Below, piece after piece: positions 12,091 to 22,870 of a stretch of 55,157 nt of DNA (positions within the stretch are counted from its first letter, which is position 1; each line of letters starts with the position of its first letter). Under the pieces are notes generated by a model, which was not told the origin of the DNA, ran no database searches, and saw nothing but the letters and a program-made list of their open reading frames with translations. The DNA comes from Candolleomyces eurysporus (taxonomy: Eukaryota > Basidiomycota > Agaricomycetes > Agaricales > Psathyrellaceae), in the NCBI GenBank assembly GCA_027579435.1, contig JANBPK010000965.1, forward strand, positions 1-55,157, written 5' to 3'. A program made the translations under genes and the position numbers.

Positions 12091-13540
12091 TGAGTGAAAG
12101 CCGGAGAGCGAGCAGAATAATGTATGTACTTGTTTGTCCCCTCGACCAACCAAAGGCTTTTCTCGACGCTGATTGGCTTTGAAAGGTTCAACGATTCATT
12201 TCTCTCTGCCGCGTCTCGCAGAGCTCCTGAACCCGCAAGATGGGTAATCGAGGACATTGGCCGTTCACGCCTTTCTATTCTCATCTGGTGAGTTTCTTCC
12301 CATCTCTCGTGCTACATCGCTGATCTCGTATATTTATCCTCTCCCGGTTAGCGTCAATGCAATTCAACGATCGCCCTCTCAACTTGTAACTGGGCTTCGT
12401 GCTCGCCTTTCATTACCGCACCAAACAAGCTGAGGCCTTTCTGCCGCTGATTAACGGACCGCTGCCCCAAATTCTTGCCCTCATATTTCGAGGTTTTCGG
12501 CAACACGAGTTTTGTTCTGCCTAGTCCCCACCCCCTATCCTCCACCACTCCCTCCCTACCTTCCCTTTGGGGATCCGTGAATCCCTGAAGATACCGATGT
12601 TGTCTTTGCCCTGCAGACAAGGACGCGGTGCCGGTGTCAGTCCTCTCCGGTTCCTCATGCCCCCAACATCGTCTCCCCATTGCCGCCATCGCAAATGTGG
12701 CTTTGTCACTATCCTACGATCCCAACTCAGCACAATGGAAGGACGCTCGCTCGTCTCAGACGCTAGAATTCTCCCAACAGGGCTGAGGGTGCCACTATGT
12801 TGTGGACGTTCCAGCGAGCATGTGAAACCCTCATTGCATGCCTTTAGTCTTCATCAGGGGTGGATGGGCGGCCGAGATTCCAGCAGGGATGGGTAGGGTT
12901 GCTCGTGGTGGGAAGGTGTGGAATTCGGAGCGTGCTCGCCGCGAAGCTGGGAAAGTTTGAACATGGAAGAAAACAACAATAGTATGACATGACGGCCCAG
13001 AGAGTGCGAAGCAAGACGGGGGTCTTATGGCACCCATCGTAGCCGGTGGATGGGCGAGGACCGTGTTCACGCTCTCTAGGAGTCTCAGACGGCTTGCTGC
13101 GTCTTTTAACCTTCCTCCCCCGCTTATAAACCAACAATGTACCCTCTGACACTCTGGAAACAGACCGTTAGCGACTCCGGATAACGGAGAGCAATCCTTC
13201 ATCTTCTCATTACCCGGCAGCTCATTTTGGCGCACCTTGATCGCTACCTGGCCGTTGAGGTGGAGCAAGATATCAGGAGATTGAAGTTGCGTTCGATGAC
13301 AGTTTATATTACTCATGAGCGTGTATGCCAGTGGGACCGGGCTATCCATTCTGTAATCCATGTCGAGTACGATCAATAGGACCACGTAAGTAAATACATT
13401 CGACAATGATAGGATTGTGTACATGCATAGACTAGTCTAAAAACACCCTTCCACCACCACTCTGAGGCAGATGCTGCCTCGAACAAAGCAAATAAGTCTG
13501 CCATAGAAAATGCCAGCGTTCCTTCCAACTCGGATGCGGC
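12091..13540. other. Duplicated intergenic stretch upstream of aconitase fragment C
   Basis: This is the counterpart of 871-2,303 and is highly similar to it throughout. It holds a 197-codon minus-strand open frame (12,831-13,424, LQSPDILLHLNGQVAIKV and so on) whose shorter counterpart in block 1 is at 1,794-2,153. I do not recognise a domain and rate it as unproven. The end next to 13,540 is the 3' flank of the NACHT-TPR gene. Confidence 0.45.
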
Positions 13541-16500
13541 TCATGCAGCCAATTCCGCCTTCAGATCTTCAATTTCTCCACAATATCGGTCATCTCCAGT
13601 AACTTCCCGCCGCTTTTCGAGAAGCTTCACAAGAGATTTGACACCGTGTGCCCGGTATCTGTGTTCAGGAGGGAAGAAGATCAACCATTCCCGACGCAAC
13701 GAGATCACTTCATCGAGAACTTCCACGGCTCCATCCTGCTCAAACTGGGATAGATATGCTTCAGCAAGAACATCGAGAGTTTTATGTCGAAGTGGGTGGG
13801 GTGCAGGACGAAGTGCCAGCCCCTCACGACCCAGTGCAATGCACTCGTTCAGGGTCCCAATATCTTTGTTGTGCTGATAAAGAGCATGGAGACAGCAAGC
13901 AAGATTGTTGAGCGACTTGGAGCGATTTGGGTGGGGTGCAGGCCACAGCCCAAGCGCTTCGCGATGGAGTGAAATGGCCTCGTTCAATGCCCTGATGTCA
14001 CCATTGCACCCATGAAGATCATCAAGAGCATTGGCAAGGTTGTTGAGCGANNCGGAGNGATCTGGGTGTGGCAAAGGGCGGAGTGCAAGTGCCTGACGAT
14101 GAAGCGAAATGGCCTCGCCCAATGTATTCATATCACCATTGCCCTCGTAAAGATTGCTGAGAGCGTGGGCAAGGTTGTTGAGCGAGATGGAGCGATTCGG
14201 GTGGGGTGAAGGGCGGAGCGCAAGCGCTTGACGATGCAGCAAAACGACTTCATTCAACGTGTTGATATCATCATTGCCCTGATAAAACTCCGAGAGAGCG
14301 ATGGCAAGAGTGTTTAGATGCCCGCCACGATTTGGGTGGGGTGCCGGACAGCGTTCGAGCGCCTTGCGGGAGTATGAGATTGCTTCACGAAGGTTGTCGC
14401 TATTTCCATTTTGAAGGTAACATGACCAGAGTGCGGTAGCAACATTGCCAAGTGATCTATCGTGATCAGGGTGGGGGTTTGGTCGGAGATGTAAAGAATG
14501 CTGAAATGCTTCCACAGCTTCTTCATACATCTGGAGGCTACCTGTCGCGCCTCCTCTTGTATAGTAGCAGCATCCGAGAGCCGACCACGCCTCAGCATTC
14601 TCATCATCAATCCGTACGGCAACCTCCAGACAAGCCACCTGAAAGCTCCACTGATCTCCACCACTCCTGCCCAGGCAACGGACCAGCTCCCCCAGAATTG
14701 ATGTTGTACTGTCCTCCGCTGTGATGCTCTCCATCCTTGATAGATCCTCCTCAGGCACCAAGCTCTTGAGAAACAATGTTGCCCACCGTCGTTGGGCATC
14801 AATCTGGATATTGTGCAGCATTGAACATTGTTCTGTCAGTGGCCATTGACCTTTCAAGCGTGAGGTTCCTTGAGAAACGTGGAGCGGCCAGAACTTCACG
14901 GCGTACTGTTGGATGCCGCGCAGCGGGAAGGTTCGATGCGGAGACGGAGGCGGTAGCCTGGCGACTTGCTTGAGACAAGTCAAGCCCAATGCTGAGTGAG
15001 AGTCAAATGCAGAGACGGCGAAAGAGCTTTCCGTCCCCTGGACATATTCCAAAAACGACAGGTGGAAGAGTGTCGTTGCTGGATGCACCATGTTTTCTGA
15101 GCCTGAAGGATTGGATCGTGTCTGGAGGGCGGACAGAGCAAATTGAATGCTCTTGAGAAGGTGGGTAGGGATTCCTGCAAGCGTCGAGAAGTCGGATAGG
15201 GAAAGCGGTCCCTGCAGGACAATAATCGCACCGAGGTACAGTCGGAAATACTTCTGGGCATCTGAAGAGGGGAATAGGCGCCTGAGGGCATTGTAATACA
15301 GCTCTCCGAGCCCGTCGCAACCACCAACTTGACGCCGATTTCCAACAATTTCTGCAATGATTTCGTGGGGCGGTGACTCGCTGAACGGGTGCGAAAGCAA
15401 TGCGATCACAGTCGAAGCCCACACGGGAAGACCACCTGAAAGCTCGGTGAGCTTCTCGACGTCTCCAGAGCTAGCCTCCCGTCCGTCCACCCACGGAACC
15501 TTCTCCAAATGTTTGTCGAAATAAGCCTTGATAACGTCCTTTGAAATTGGACCAAGGGCATACGTGTGAATGGAGACCCTATCGACGCCAGGCAAGCGGG
15601 AAGCACATGGATTCAAACGATCCGTCATGATGAATTTGACGACAGAACTTTCCGAGTTGAGGTAAGAAAGGGTCTTGATGAAGGCCGGATAATCTCGCCA
15701 CTCGTCCATGGCATCGAGGATTATGATGAAGGGTTGGGAGTGGTTGAGTGACCGCAAGGGGTCAAGGATGTACTTCTGAAGATGGTTCTCTAGCGACGTG
15801 TGATGACACTGATCCATCGCCTCCATAATCTTCGGTATTGCTCGTGTATGAATGCTCCCAATTTCGTGGGCTATCATTTTGATGATAGTCTCGGGTCCGA
15901 ATGTATCTGTCGGAAAGGCACCCAGGGAAATGAAGGCGGCCAGCCGACCCGTTGAGCGATACTCGTCGGAGAGGTGACCAGCAAGTGTCGATTTCCCTAT
16001 GCCCGCAGGCCCATGCAAACATAGCACGAGTTTGGTTGAGCTTAATTCCCGCTCGCATAACTTCTCGACGTCCGACTTCCGACTGTCAGGTAGGTATTCG
16101 ACCCGCTTCCCGCTCATGTCCATTTGTTTTGGAAGTGCACCCAGCCGTCCTCGTTCTGGCTCGGTACCCTGTGAGTGATTTTCATCGATGTGTCCAGTTT
16201 CTCACGTACCAAATTCCAGAGCATACTGTTGCACTCCCACTTCGTTGAATATATTAACGTGATTTGCATGGACCACGTCCCTCGTTTGAAAATGATGTGC
16301 GCCTTCAAACAAGGACGCCGGCGATGGTCCCGCCTGGGAAGATGCCTTCGGGGAATGGGAAACTAACAAGAGATCCTGTGGATTGTGCAATGTCACAACC
16401 TTTCGGTCGTTTGTGGAACGAATAGAGGGCTCGCAGGTGGGGCTTTGAGGAATAGGCGTGGAGGTGGAAGCTTCAAAGGAGCTCGCGACTGCCGTGGAGG

Positions 16501-16720
16501 GCAAGCATTCGACTTGGGTCTCGTTTGTGGAAGGGTGGACTGAGGGGTGAGACATGGGGCTTCGAACGAGTATCGCTATAGGGTTGTCTGGAGGGGGAAG
16601 GGGAATGGATGGTGAAAAGCGATCGTGCTGGGGGTGTTCAACAGCTGATTTGTTGCTGCGCCCCTTGACAAGTGACAAGAGACGGTCCATAAAGCCAAGC
16701 TTGCTAGGCTCGGGAGGCAT
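13541..16720 (-). CDS. NACHT-TPR STAND protein (NLR-like), 1,041 residues, intact
   Basis: This is a putative intracellular signal-sensing ATPase of the fungal NLR class. The model has exon 1 at 16,720-16,210, an intron at 16,156-16,209 (54 nt, GTACGT...CCAG) and exon 2 at 16,155-13,541; the two join in frame to 1,042 codons. Exon 1 is a low-complexity Ser/Pro-rich leader ending in SLFEGAHHFQTRDVVHANHV. This F..A..F signature also occurs in the array genes a-f. The NACHT core has P-loop GPAGIGKST (about residue 219), Walker B PFIIILDAMDEW (about 312) and the DRLNPCASRLPG sensor segment. Roughly the last 340 residues are about seven TPR-like units of about 42 residues (CPAPHPNR, SLNNLA, LNEAISLHREAL). 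No N-terminal HeLo, HET, PNP or lipase domain is visible. Three N bases at 14,051, 14,052 and 14,058 fall in one repeat as substitutions. The exact acceptor is the only one I found that keeps frame. Confidence 0.85.
14030..14500 (-). repeat. Nearly identical 126-nt TPR-coding repeats
   Basis: Within the NACHT-TPR gene, consecutive units of about 126 nt (42 codons) are highly alike at DNA level, for example the recurring blocks GGTTGTTGAGCGA, ATCTGGGTG and GAAATGGCCTCG. Units with the phrase SLNNLA..L..L....GD...LNEAISLHR.ALALRP.PHP recur. This is typical of high-identity repeat domains in fungal NLRs, which expand and contract by unequal exchange. Confidence 0.75.
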
Positions 16721-18181
16721 CGTTTGCTTGAGGGAGAGGAGGCAAAGTCCGATGCTTGGTCACGTCAGAAGGGCACGAGATGTTCTTGTGACGAAGTGAG
16801 GCTGTGATATTTGATAGACGCTCAGAACTCAGTTGGAGACATGATTACCGCACCATTGTCAGTTTAAGCGTCCGGGCAGAACAGTACATACGCTCAACGC
16901 TGGATGTGAACCCCTCCAAACTCCAAACTGAGGTGATTCCGGTCGAAACCTAAAAGCTTAAACACGAACATGGGGACATGCAAGAAGGGGCTTCCGGCTG
17001 GCCCGGTCCGTCTTTATTTGACCCGGAAGGCGCTGCCAAGCACTCCGATCCGTCGCGGACGCCGACAACGCTCACCTTCTGAACTTACCGGGTTGCTACC
17101 AGACGCAGTTGACACCCACTCAGTAGCTTTGGCGGGAACCGCACGGTGGAAATTTCTCGCGCGCCCAGCCGCTCAGCCATGATCCCAGCTCACGGTCCAC
17201 GGTCAGCTCGGTTCAAATCTTTCACCCACCTCGTTGGAATGCTTCACCTTCCCACTAGCACAGGTGATATGCCCGGACACGTTTTTCGTCTCATTTCTTT
17301 ATTTCTCTCCCACTATCTACGCGTGTGCCTCTGCTCCTTCATATCTAAGTACCTCTAAAACTTTCTCTGCAGCTAATAGCTCACCATGACCTCGATCACC
17401 CTCGCTCTTCCCTGCCACTTTCCTGATGCTCTCTACCCTGAAGTCTGTCTTAGCGGACCAGGCTCCACGGGTCCTCTTTGAGTTTGAGAGAAACCCACGA
17501 ATATCTCTCTTAAAATTGCCATAGTCGTGGCCGCTTGAAGGTAACTTTCGATCCTGACTGTAACTTGGTTCAGAGATTTGTCACCCTCAATCTTTCTGCT
17601 CCTGGTGAAGTCAGGAAGGAGAAAGGTGTCACGTCTTTGTGACCAATCCTTTATAGTGTGACCAGATCGAAGCAACAGTTCCATTTGAGCAGCTGAAAAC
17701 ACACTACTGCGACAGTATGTGTCATGGTCAAGGTTTTCGGGGATGGAAAAGAGGCCTAAGAACTAGGGACGACAGTGAGGGGGCAAGAGTTTAAGGACAG
17801 TCGATTCGACGGGGAAAGCTAGCTACAATGTATATAGAGAGAGCTCCCACCCGGAGCTTGACCTGCGCACGGACTTAACCGTCACAGTATGGCAACTTTG
17901 GCATCAATCAAAGAGTTTCTTTGAATCGAGTCGTAAAATTTCAAAATCTGGCGGCAGATATAGTTTTGCCCTTTTCTCGGCCATTTCTCCACCAAATTTG
18001 TCGAGGCTTTTGCTAAAATTGACGTAGACTTTGTCCTCTAGCTTTTTCCTCTAACTCATTTTGAACCTCCGCAAATCGCGAACCGTATAAGGGTACTCCA
18101 ATCGGTCCAACTCCTGGGACGCCCCCTCCTTTACAACCCACTACAACAGTCCTCTCTCAAGTTTTTTCTCTTGCCGTCCTC
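16721..18181. other. Unassigned stretch upstream of the NACHT-TPR gene
   Basis: No gene could be supported. It presumably includes the promoter of the minus-strand NACHT-TPR gene on its left and the promoter of the small plus-strand gene on its right. A 32-codon plus-strand frame from ATG 17,384 and a 90-codon minus-strand frame at 17,433-17,702 overlap each other and lack recognisable features. Confidence 0.4.
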
Positions 18182-18728
18182 ATGAGCGCTGTTCATTCAT
18201 CCGCTCCCAGTTCCAGTCATGTCTCTCACCCATCCCGGGAAGATTCGCCCTATACCCCCCAAACCGCTGATACAGCTTTGGGAGCCTCAAGCGATAGCCA
18301 AGCTCCAGAGAGGTCACCGGTGCGTCAAGCATGTTGCTGCTGCTTAACTCTTCCTGACTTTTGATAACCCAGCCATTGTAAGCACGCACTTTCCCTTCCC
18401 GACTGGCTCGGCTGAAGCGACCGTCTCTAGTAGTGGCCAGGGCTCCGACGAACCAGATTCCGCCCCACAGGCTGTGTCTCGGTTCCAGTGGGAACTCCAG
18501 GCGGCAAACTATCTAGTGCGAGAGACTGAGCGTGCATGGTCCAACTTTCACCAGGCTGAAGGCGGCAAGAATAGCGGAGAAGGTTATGCCAAGTTTATGC
18601 TTGCGGTTGATATTACGAACCGCCTCGACGCTGCCTACAACTCCTTTTCCCCCACTGTGAGAGGTATTATCGAACTCCAGCTCGAAAGGTCCACCTCCCT
18701 TCGTGCGCCGCGCGTCCAGTCCAACTGA
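18182..18728 (+). CDS. Uncertain small protein gene with one intron
   Basis: A plus-strand frame starts at 18,182 with a Ser/Pro-rich segment (MSAVHSSAPSSSHVSHPS). A second frame, open to the stop at 18,728, encodes a charged helical segment (FQWELQAANYLVRETERAW, then AKFMLAVDITNRLDAAYNSF). The two frames differ, so an intron must lie between about 18,312 and 18,440. Two GT...AG choices keep frame: 18,313-18,382, or 18,320-18,440 with donor GTGCGT and acceptor GGCCAG. I cannot choose between them. No known domain is recognised. A 203-codon antisense frame covers the same stretch and is considered a shadow. Confidence 0.4.
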
Positions 18729-20757
18729 GTCTCTGCAGGATAGCGCATCTCCTTTGTAGTCTATCACCATTCCTTTTACAATCTCCCAATTATTCCTTCT
18801 GTCGCTCGTGATTATACTTTGCTTTTGATACCATTGGTTCAAAGTGATAGAGATGCAGGAAGAGCTGGGCCAAAGGGTTCTGGTGCGTACCGGATTTGAA
18901 TTGGAACCAAGTTGACCATGGGGAATCCTGTATAACCGATGTTGTCGATCGATATGTATGTGCGTACGCAAGTAATTCAAGAGCTCATTCGTCGACGTTG
19001 GCTCTATACACCAGCTACTATAGACCTCGATTTGATTCGACCTAAGTCTATGAGCCTGTGAGAACGCTTGAGAATGTACAGAAATAAAATTTAGGTTTAC
19101 TGATGTGCCAGCAGCCCTGCGCATCTCGAGCCAAAGTTTATCCTGTGCGACTTATAGATAGAGAACTGAATCATATTCCCAGGCAGGGACCCAGTGTATG
19201 ATGGTAGACGCCCCAAGGCTGTTCGGAATTCATTCGCTCCTCGCTCCTACTTTGACATTCTAAATTTGCCTACGAAGTACTGGGAAAACGTTTGATTGCG
19301 GAATACAGTGCAAAGCCCATCCCCATCGCGCGATTGTTCCAGAACGCCCAGGTTCGTCGACAACCGAAGAGACAGAGCTCTCTCGCTCTATAATTAGGGA
19401 GGAACGGCGGTGATTGTGAAGTACGATGGGCACGGACGCTCGTGCCTAGGCGATAGGGTCTCCCTGAGACGAGAGCCCGCAGTATCAGCTTGCAAGCAAC
19501 AGCAAGTCCATCCTGAAAAGCCTACCATGATTGAAAGCTTCTCGTTTTCTTCCTCTCCCCACCATTCCGGTGTTTCCGTTATTTTTTTCATTGTTTCCCG
19601 TTTACCACTTTCACAACTACATGACTACGACCCGCCTACGTCCTGCGGGGCTTCTGCCATTGCGGACTTTTGCGGTTGTTAGATTAGCCTCTTCGCCATT
19701 GTGTATTTTTATTTCAGCCTTCGATGTTTCACTGCCTCAGAAACACGCAAATACCGAGATCAGCACGAAGTAGAATGATCATCCACAATTTGAGGGGATA
19801 CTCCATTTCATTTGAACACAACGACGCCAAGGGGCACAGATTGTCCAATGTCATCAGAATACAATCGCCAGGTATAGCGCCAAACGCTTTCCATCTCACA
19901 GAGTCGTGATCGTCTCCCATTCGATCGGAATCCAGTGCCGTCAAGCAAAAAGAGACAATATATCTTTGAGCTATTTTCTGAAGCTCGTTTATTCATCGGC
20001 AGCGAGGTCCAATAAAATCTCATTGACAATTCGAAGGCTGGAAAATCTAATGGCATGGCAGAACCTCGCAGACAGATCCCTCGCGCAAGACAACGCAATT
20101 GCCACTGGATAATCCAACGGAAAACGATCGAACCAGCCGTTGTCGATGGCCTCGCACCTATCGGATCCTATAGAAGGTTCACCGACGCCGGTTCAACAAA
20201 CCTGTTTATCCGATCAGGGCCGACGGGGTAGGATGGGAACGGTCACAAGGTTTCGAAAACGATCAAATGGTGGGTGCATTTGGTTCAGTTAGTCCAAGGA
20301 ATGACCTAAAGTGGAATTGATGATAGGCTTCAGCCTTCGAATTGCTAGCCGTCGAGGAACTAATGATGCTTCTCGGTGGAGTAAAAAGTCCAGCTTTAAG
20401 ACATACGGCACCGAGGTATACCTTCCCAAACCTACGATTTTATGTAGTAAAGCATATACATAGACAAATTGCATGGCTCCTTCCTTCGAAAGTAGCGACC
20501 TAGAATGAAGTTGGCAGCTATCTTGAGAGCTTCAGACAGGATACAGACCGCGTGCATCGATGCAGACCCAGGCGAGGGATAGTAACTATGGAGCAGAAGT
20601 GACGAAAGGCTAAAACTAAAGCACGAGAAGGAGCGATGGAAGAACTTAGAACTTCTGAAAAGCGATTTTCCGAAGCGATAATTGGCCACCGCGAAATCTG
20701 AGGAAAAACGTAGCCTTGGTGAATTATAGTTAGGTCATGTGCAGACTTTGAAGCATG
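18729..20757. other. Stretch without a supported gene
   Basis: Only short, overlapping frames in both directions. No recognisable domain, tRNA or repeat was seen. This is the longest stretch left of the Nramp gene that shows no obvious similarity to the duplicated modules of the window. Confidence 0.4.
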
Positions 20758-20763
20758 TATAAA
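20758..20763 (+). promoter_or_regulatory. TATA box of the secreted glycine-rich protein gene
   Basis: TATAAA lies 60 nt upstream of the ATG at 20,823, a normal distance for a fungal TATA promoter with a short leader (start site about 30 nt further on). It supports the plus-strand reading of the small gene. Confidence 0.55.
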
Positions 20764-20822
20764 GAGCTCACTAGTTTGCACCGAGTCTTCAAGGGACCGA
20801 GCACTCAGTTCCAGCAGCAAAG

Positions 20823-21053
20823 ATGAAGCTGACCAGCGCCCTAATCTCTCTCATCGCCTGTGCTATTGGCACTCATGGCGTAACTATTCCACTCGAAGCG
20901 CGTCAAGACCCTGGATTCCCAGGTGGCACCCCTCCAGGCGGAGGCTTCCCTGGCTTCCCTGGAGGCGACCCGGGCGGAGGATTCCCTGGTTTCCCGGGTG
21001 GCACTCCTCCAGGTGGAGGATTCCCTGGCTTCCCTGGTGGTTGGATCATGTAG
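20823..21053 (+). CDS. Small secreted Gly/Pro/Phe-rich protein, 76 residues
   Basis: The N-terminus MKLTSALISLIACAIGTHG is a clear signal peptide (Lys-Leu start, hydrophobic core, small residues before cleavage near residue 19). VTIPLEARQ follows, resembling the short pro-segment often seen in fungal secreted proteins. The mature part consists of three GGFPGFPGG-type units separated by DPG or TPPG and ends in WIM. The gene has a TATA box and a clean ATG context. Its 3' end is odd: the last codons and the stop lie in DNA that matches the antisense strand of NLR exon 1, as at 51,118-51,150 in gene f. The protein may therefore be truncated, or the repeat may have grown out of NLR sequence. Function unknown; possibly a cell-wall or matrix protein. 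Confidence 0.65.
   Translation: MKLTSALISLIACAIGTHGVTIPLEARQDPGFPGGTPPGGGFPGFPGGDPGGGFPGFPGGTPPGGGFPGFPGGWIM
20912..21047 (+). repeat. 36-39 nt tandem repeat encoding GGFPGFPGG
   Basis: Three consecutive units built on GGAGG.TTCCCTGG.TTCC, separated by GACCCGGGC or CACTCCTCCAGGT. The opposite strand is also free of stops and reads as TREARESS-like repeats that continue the frame of the NLR exon 1 remnant to the right. Confidence 0.75.
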
Positions 21054-21287
21054 TTGCCGCTCTTTGCTGTTCGAATTATTCGCAGTGTTCGAAGCAACGA
21101 CGACTGGAGACTCTACTTGCACAGATCCTATTGGAACCGGTTGAATGCGCCCGGTGTTGCTCTCCTCTGAGTCGACCTGCTCTTCAAGATCTGGCTGCTG
21201 ACCGACAGTTCGGCCACCATTATGCTTCCTCGACCAAGGCCAGCGAAAAAAGGGTTTCGAGGATGTGGGCTTGGCATTTGGGGTCAT
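21041..21287 (-). pseudogene. Remnant first exon of an array-type NACHT gene
   Basis: On the minus strand it starts with MTPNAKPTSSKPFFRWPWSR, the same start as genes a-f, and continues through GGRTVGQQPDLEEQVDSEES, NTGRIQPVPIGSVQ and VVVASNTANN to KERQLHDPTT. It ends there, before the F..AS.FVV signature and the NACHT exon. Sequence to the right (21,290-21,360, with a GTGAATTCC block) resembles the upstream flank of genes c and e. This is therefore a truncated NLR with its promoter side still attached. Confidence 0.8.
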
Positions 21288-21375
21288 CCTGGCTGCAAAT
21301 ACAGGTTGTAGGGTGTTGGGCTTGATGGTCGGGAGAAGAGCTGTGAATTCCGACATGCTCCGCTCCCAATTCAAA

Positions 21376-21420
21376 AGTCACCAATTCAATGGTCACCAAT
21401 TCGATGGTCACCGGTCACCG
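21376..21420. repeat. 15-bp tandem repeat, three copies
   Basis: AGTCACCAATTCAAT, GGTCACCAATTCGAT and GGTCACCGGTCACCG follow one another directly. The array lies in the region upstream of the NLR exon 1 remnant and has no counterpart in the promoters of genes a-f that I could see. Confidence 0.7.
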
Positions 21421-21529
21421 GTCATCAGCGCTTGCGTCTGGGCGCCTAGGCCAAAGATACATTGTATCTTAAAATGTTTGTTCTTTTTTTTCTGGAGGTG
21501 CTCCCCGATTATATGATGACCTGTCTTCT

Positions 21530-22870
21530 TCTTTTTCAGTGAAGAGGCGCTGCTGTAGCAACCTTCTTTTCAGCCTTTTTCATAGGCCTCCTCTCCTCCT
21601 CAGCCTGCTCCTCCTCTATCGCCGATGCTTCAGCTCCACCAACAACCTCGCTCTCTCTCCTCTTACGCTTCTTTCCCTCATTCCTCATCTTCTCCGTCTC
21701 TTCATCGTCATCGTGCTAGCCGGCCATCTCCAAGTCTTCAGAAGCCGCCTCTTTGGCTTTCTGCTTCTCCTTTTCTGCTTTCCAAGCTGCCTTCTTCGCC
21801 TCCCTCTCCTTCTTCTCCTCCACATGAAGCACTGTTTTGGTAGATTTCTCTACAATCGCAGTTTCTGGGCTATCATGCTGAGTAGTTACCAAACCCTCCA
21901 TAATCACGTTCGCCTTGCTTCCTCCCTTTGAAAACTTGTGATTTGACGCCGCCGTAGTCAGCTCGGTTTTCGAGTTCGAGTCGCCCCTTTTCGAGCTTGA
22001 GACGGCTCTCGGCGCCAATGGAATTTGTGGACTCTTCGGATTTGCTGTTGACACCGGTTAGAGCGTCGATACGGATGGAGAATGAGGTTTTGGTTGCGGC
22101 CATCTACGTAAGGAACAAAAGAAAATGAGAAAAAAGAGTTAGAACTAGATATTCAAGGGGACATAGAAAAAGTTGAATTGAACAGACCTATTCCTTCATC
22201 TTAGGCGGCGGCTGTCCGATTAAGGACACACGATAAATCAACACATACTTGGGTGTATCTATTTAGTCTTCAATACAATAAAAGCACCTTCTCCGCACCG
22301 AATCTGCACCGTATTTGCAGAATATTTGGTAGCTGAGCGCTGATCGGTCGAGCTCCAGCGAGCTCGCCGACGATGGCTGTAAGGTTAGGTGCGATGGCGG
22401 CCATGCCTGCAAGTTGAGAGCAGTATTGGGATATCGAGATGACTTGGCCGCAGAGTCGGTGGATGGGGGGTATGTGGAGTCGGAGATCTCTGTTCCCAAT
22501 TCCCATCGAAATTTGGACGCAGCTGTGAGGGTTATTTTGATGTCCTGTGGAAATATGAGACATGACCAGAGACCAGAAGAAGATGTAGAAGAAATACGCT
22601 TACCTGCACCCAACTGGTGTAGATATTGATCTCCTTGTCGGGATCGTCGAGAAAAGCGATAGCTTCAACTGGCAGGAGAGAATTTGAGGTTACACCTGGG
22701 AAAACGGCATTGTAGTGCGTCAAACAGCAGCAAAGCACAGAGATTCACATACCATGCCAATGAGTGACTGAGACCAAGGCTAACCAAGTCCCTGGAGTCC
22801 AATCCATCGAGAGCGGCGAGCTGTGGGGAGATTTGCACAAAGTTTGGAGATGCTGGGGACTAGGATCCAG
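21530..22870 (-). pseudogene. NOP58 pseudogene (box C/D snoRNP core protein)
   Basis: Minus-strand pieces follow NOP58 in order: LAALDGLDSRDLVSLGLSHS (family GLDPKDLATMSLGLSHSLSR), an intron, VEAIAFLDDPDKEINIYT, an intron, then in another frame CGQVISISQYCSQLAG and MAAIAPNLTAIVGELAGAR (Nop domain) and GAEKVLL. Next come LIGQPPPKMKE, an intron with GTCTGT donor, and MAATKTSFSIRIDALTGVNS (family MVATKAALSIRVDALTD) with KSEES and SIGAESRLKLE. A Lys/Glu-rich tail (EKKEREAKKAAWKAEKEKQK) follows. The N-terminal domain, the AGSLxNL segment and the part after GAEKALF are missing, and frames shift repeatedly. It is not functional; the working gene must be elsewhere. Confidence 0.85.

Larger units (their letters stand above)
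1..16720. repeat. Large segmental duplication: aconitase fragment plus NACHT-TPR gene, three blocks
   Basis: Positions 1-5,650 correspond to about 11,187-16,720 with an almost constant offset (11,187 at the left, 11,237 at the gene end, 11,101 at the NACHT start). The middle block (6,690-10,330) keeps the same order, aconitase fragment then TPR C-terminus, but has lost the NACHT part. Block 1 runs off the left edge of the window. Confidence 0.8.

Noticed and set aside
12831..13424. 197-codon minus-strand frame duplicated at 1,794-2,153
   Set aside because: Conservation is no higher than in the surrounding non-coding duplicate, the block 1 copy is shorter, and no domain is visible. Left as unproven.
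17384..17481. 32-codon frame MTSITLALPCHF... after a CTGCAG acceptor-like site
   Set aside because: Too short, no continuation by a convincing intron, and no similarity to anything in the window.
18513..19124. 203-codon minus-strand open frame
   Set aside because: It lies antisense to the small plus-strand gene, has no domain or compositional feature, and ends without a plausible promoter or splice context.
20841..21374. 177-codon minus-strand frame as a stand-alone gene
   Set aside because: It is NLR exon 1 continuing into the antisense of the GFPG repeat. There is no NACHT exon downstream, so I treat it as a remnant, although the open frame is noted as a finding.
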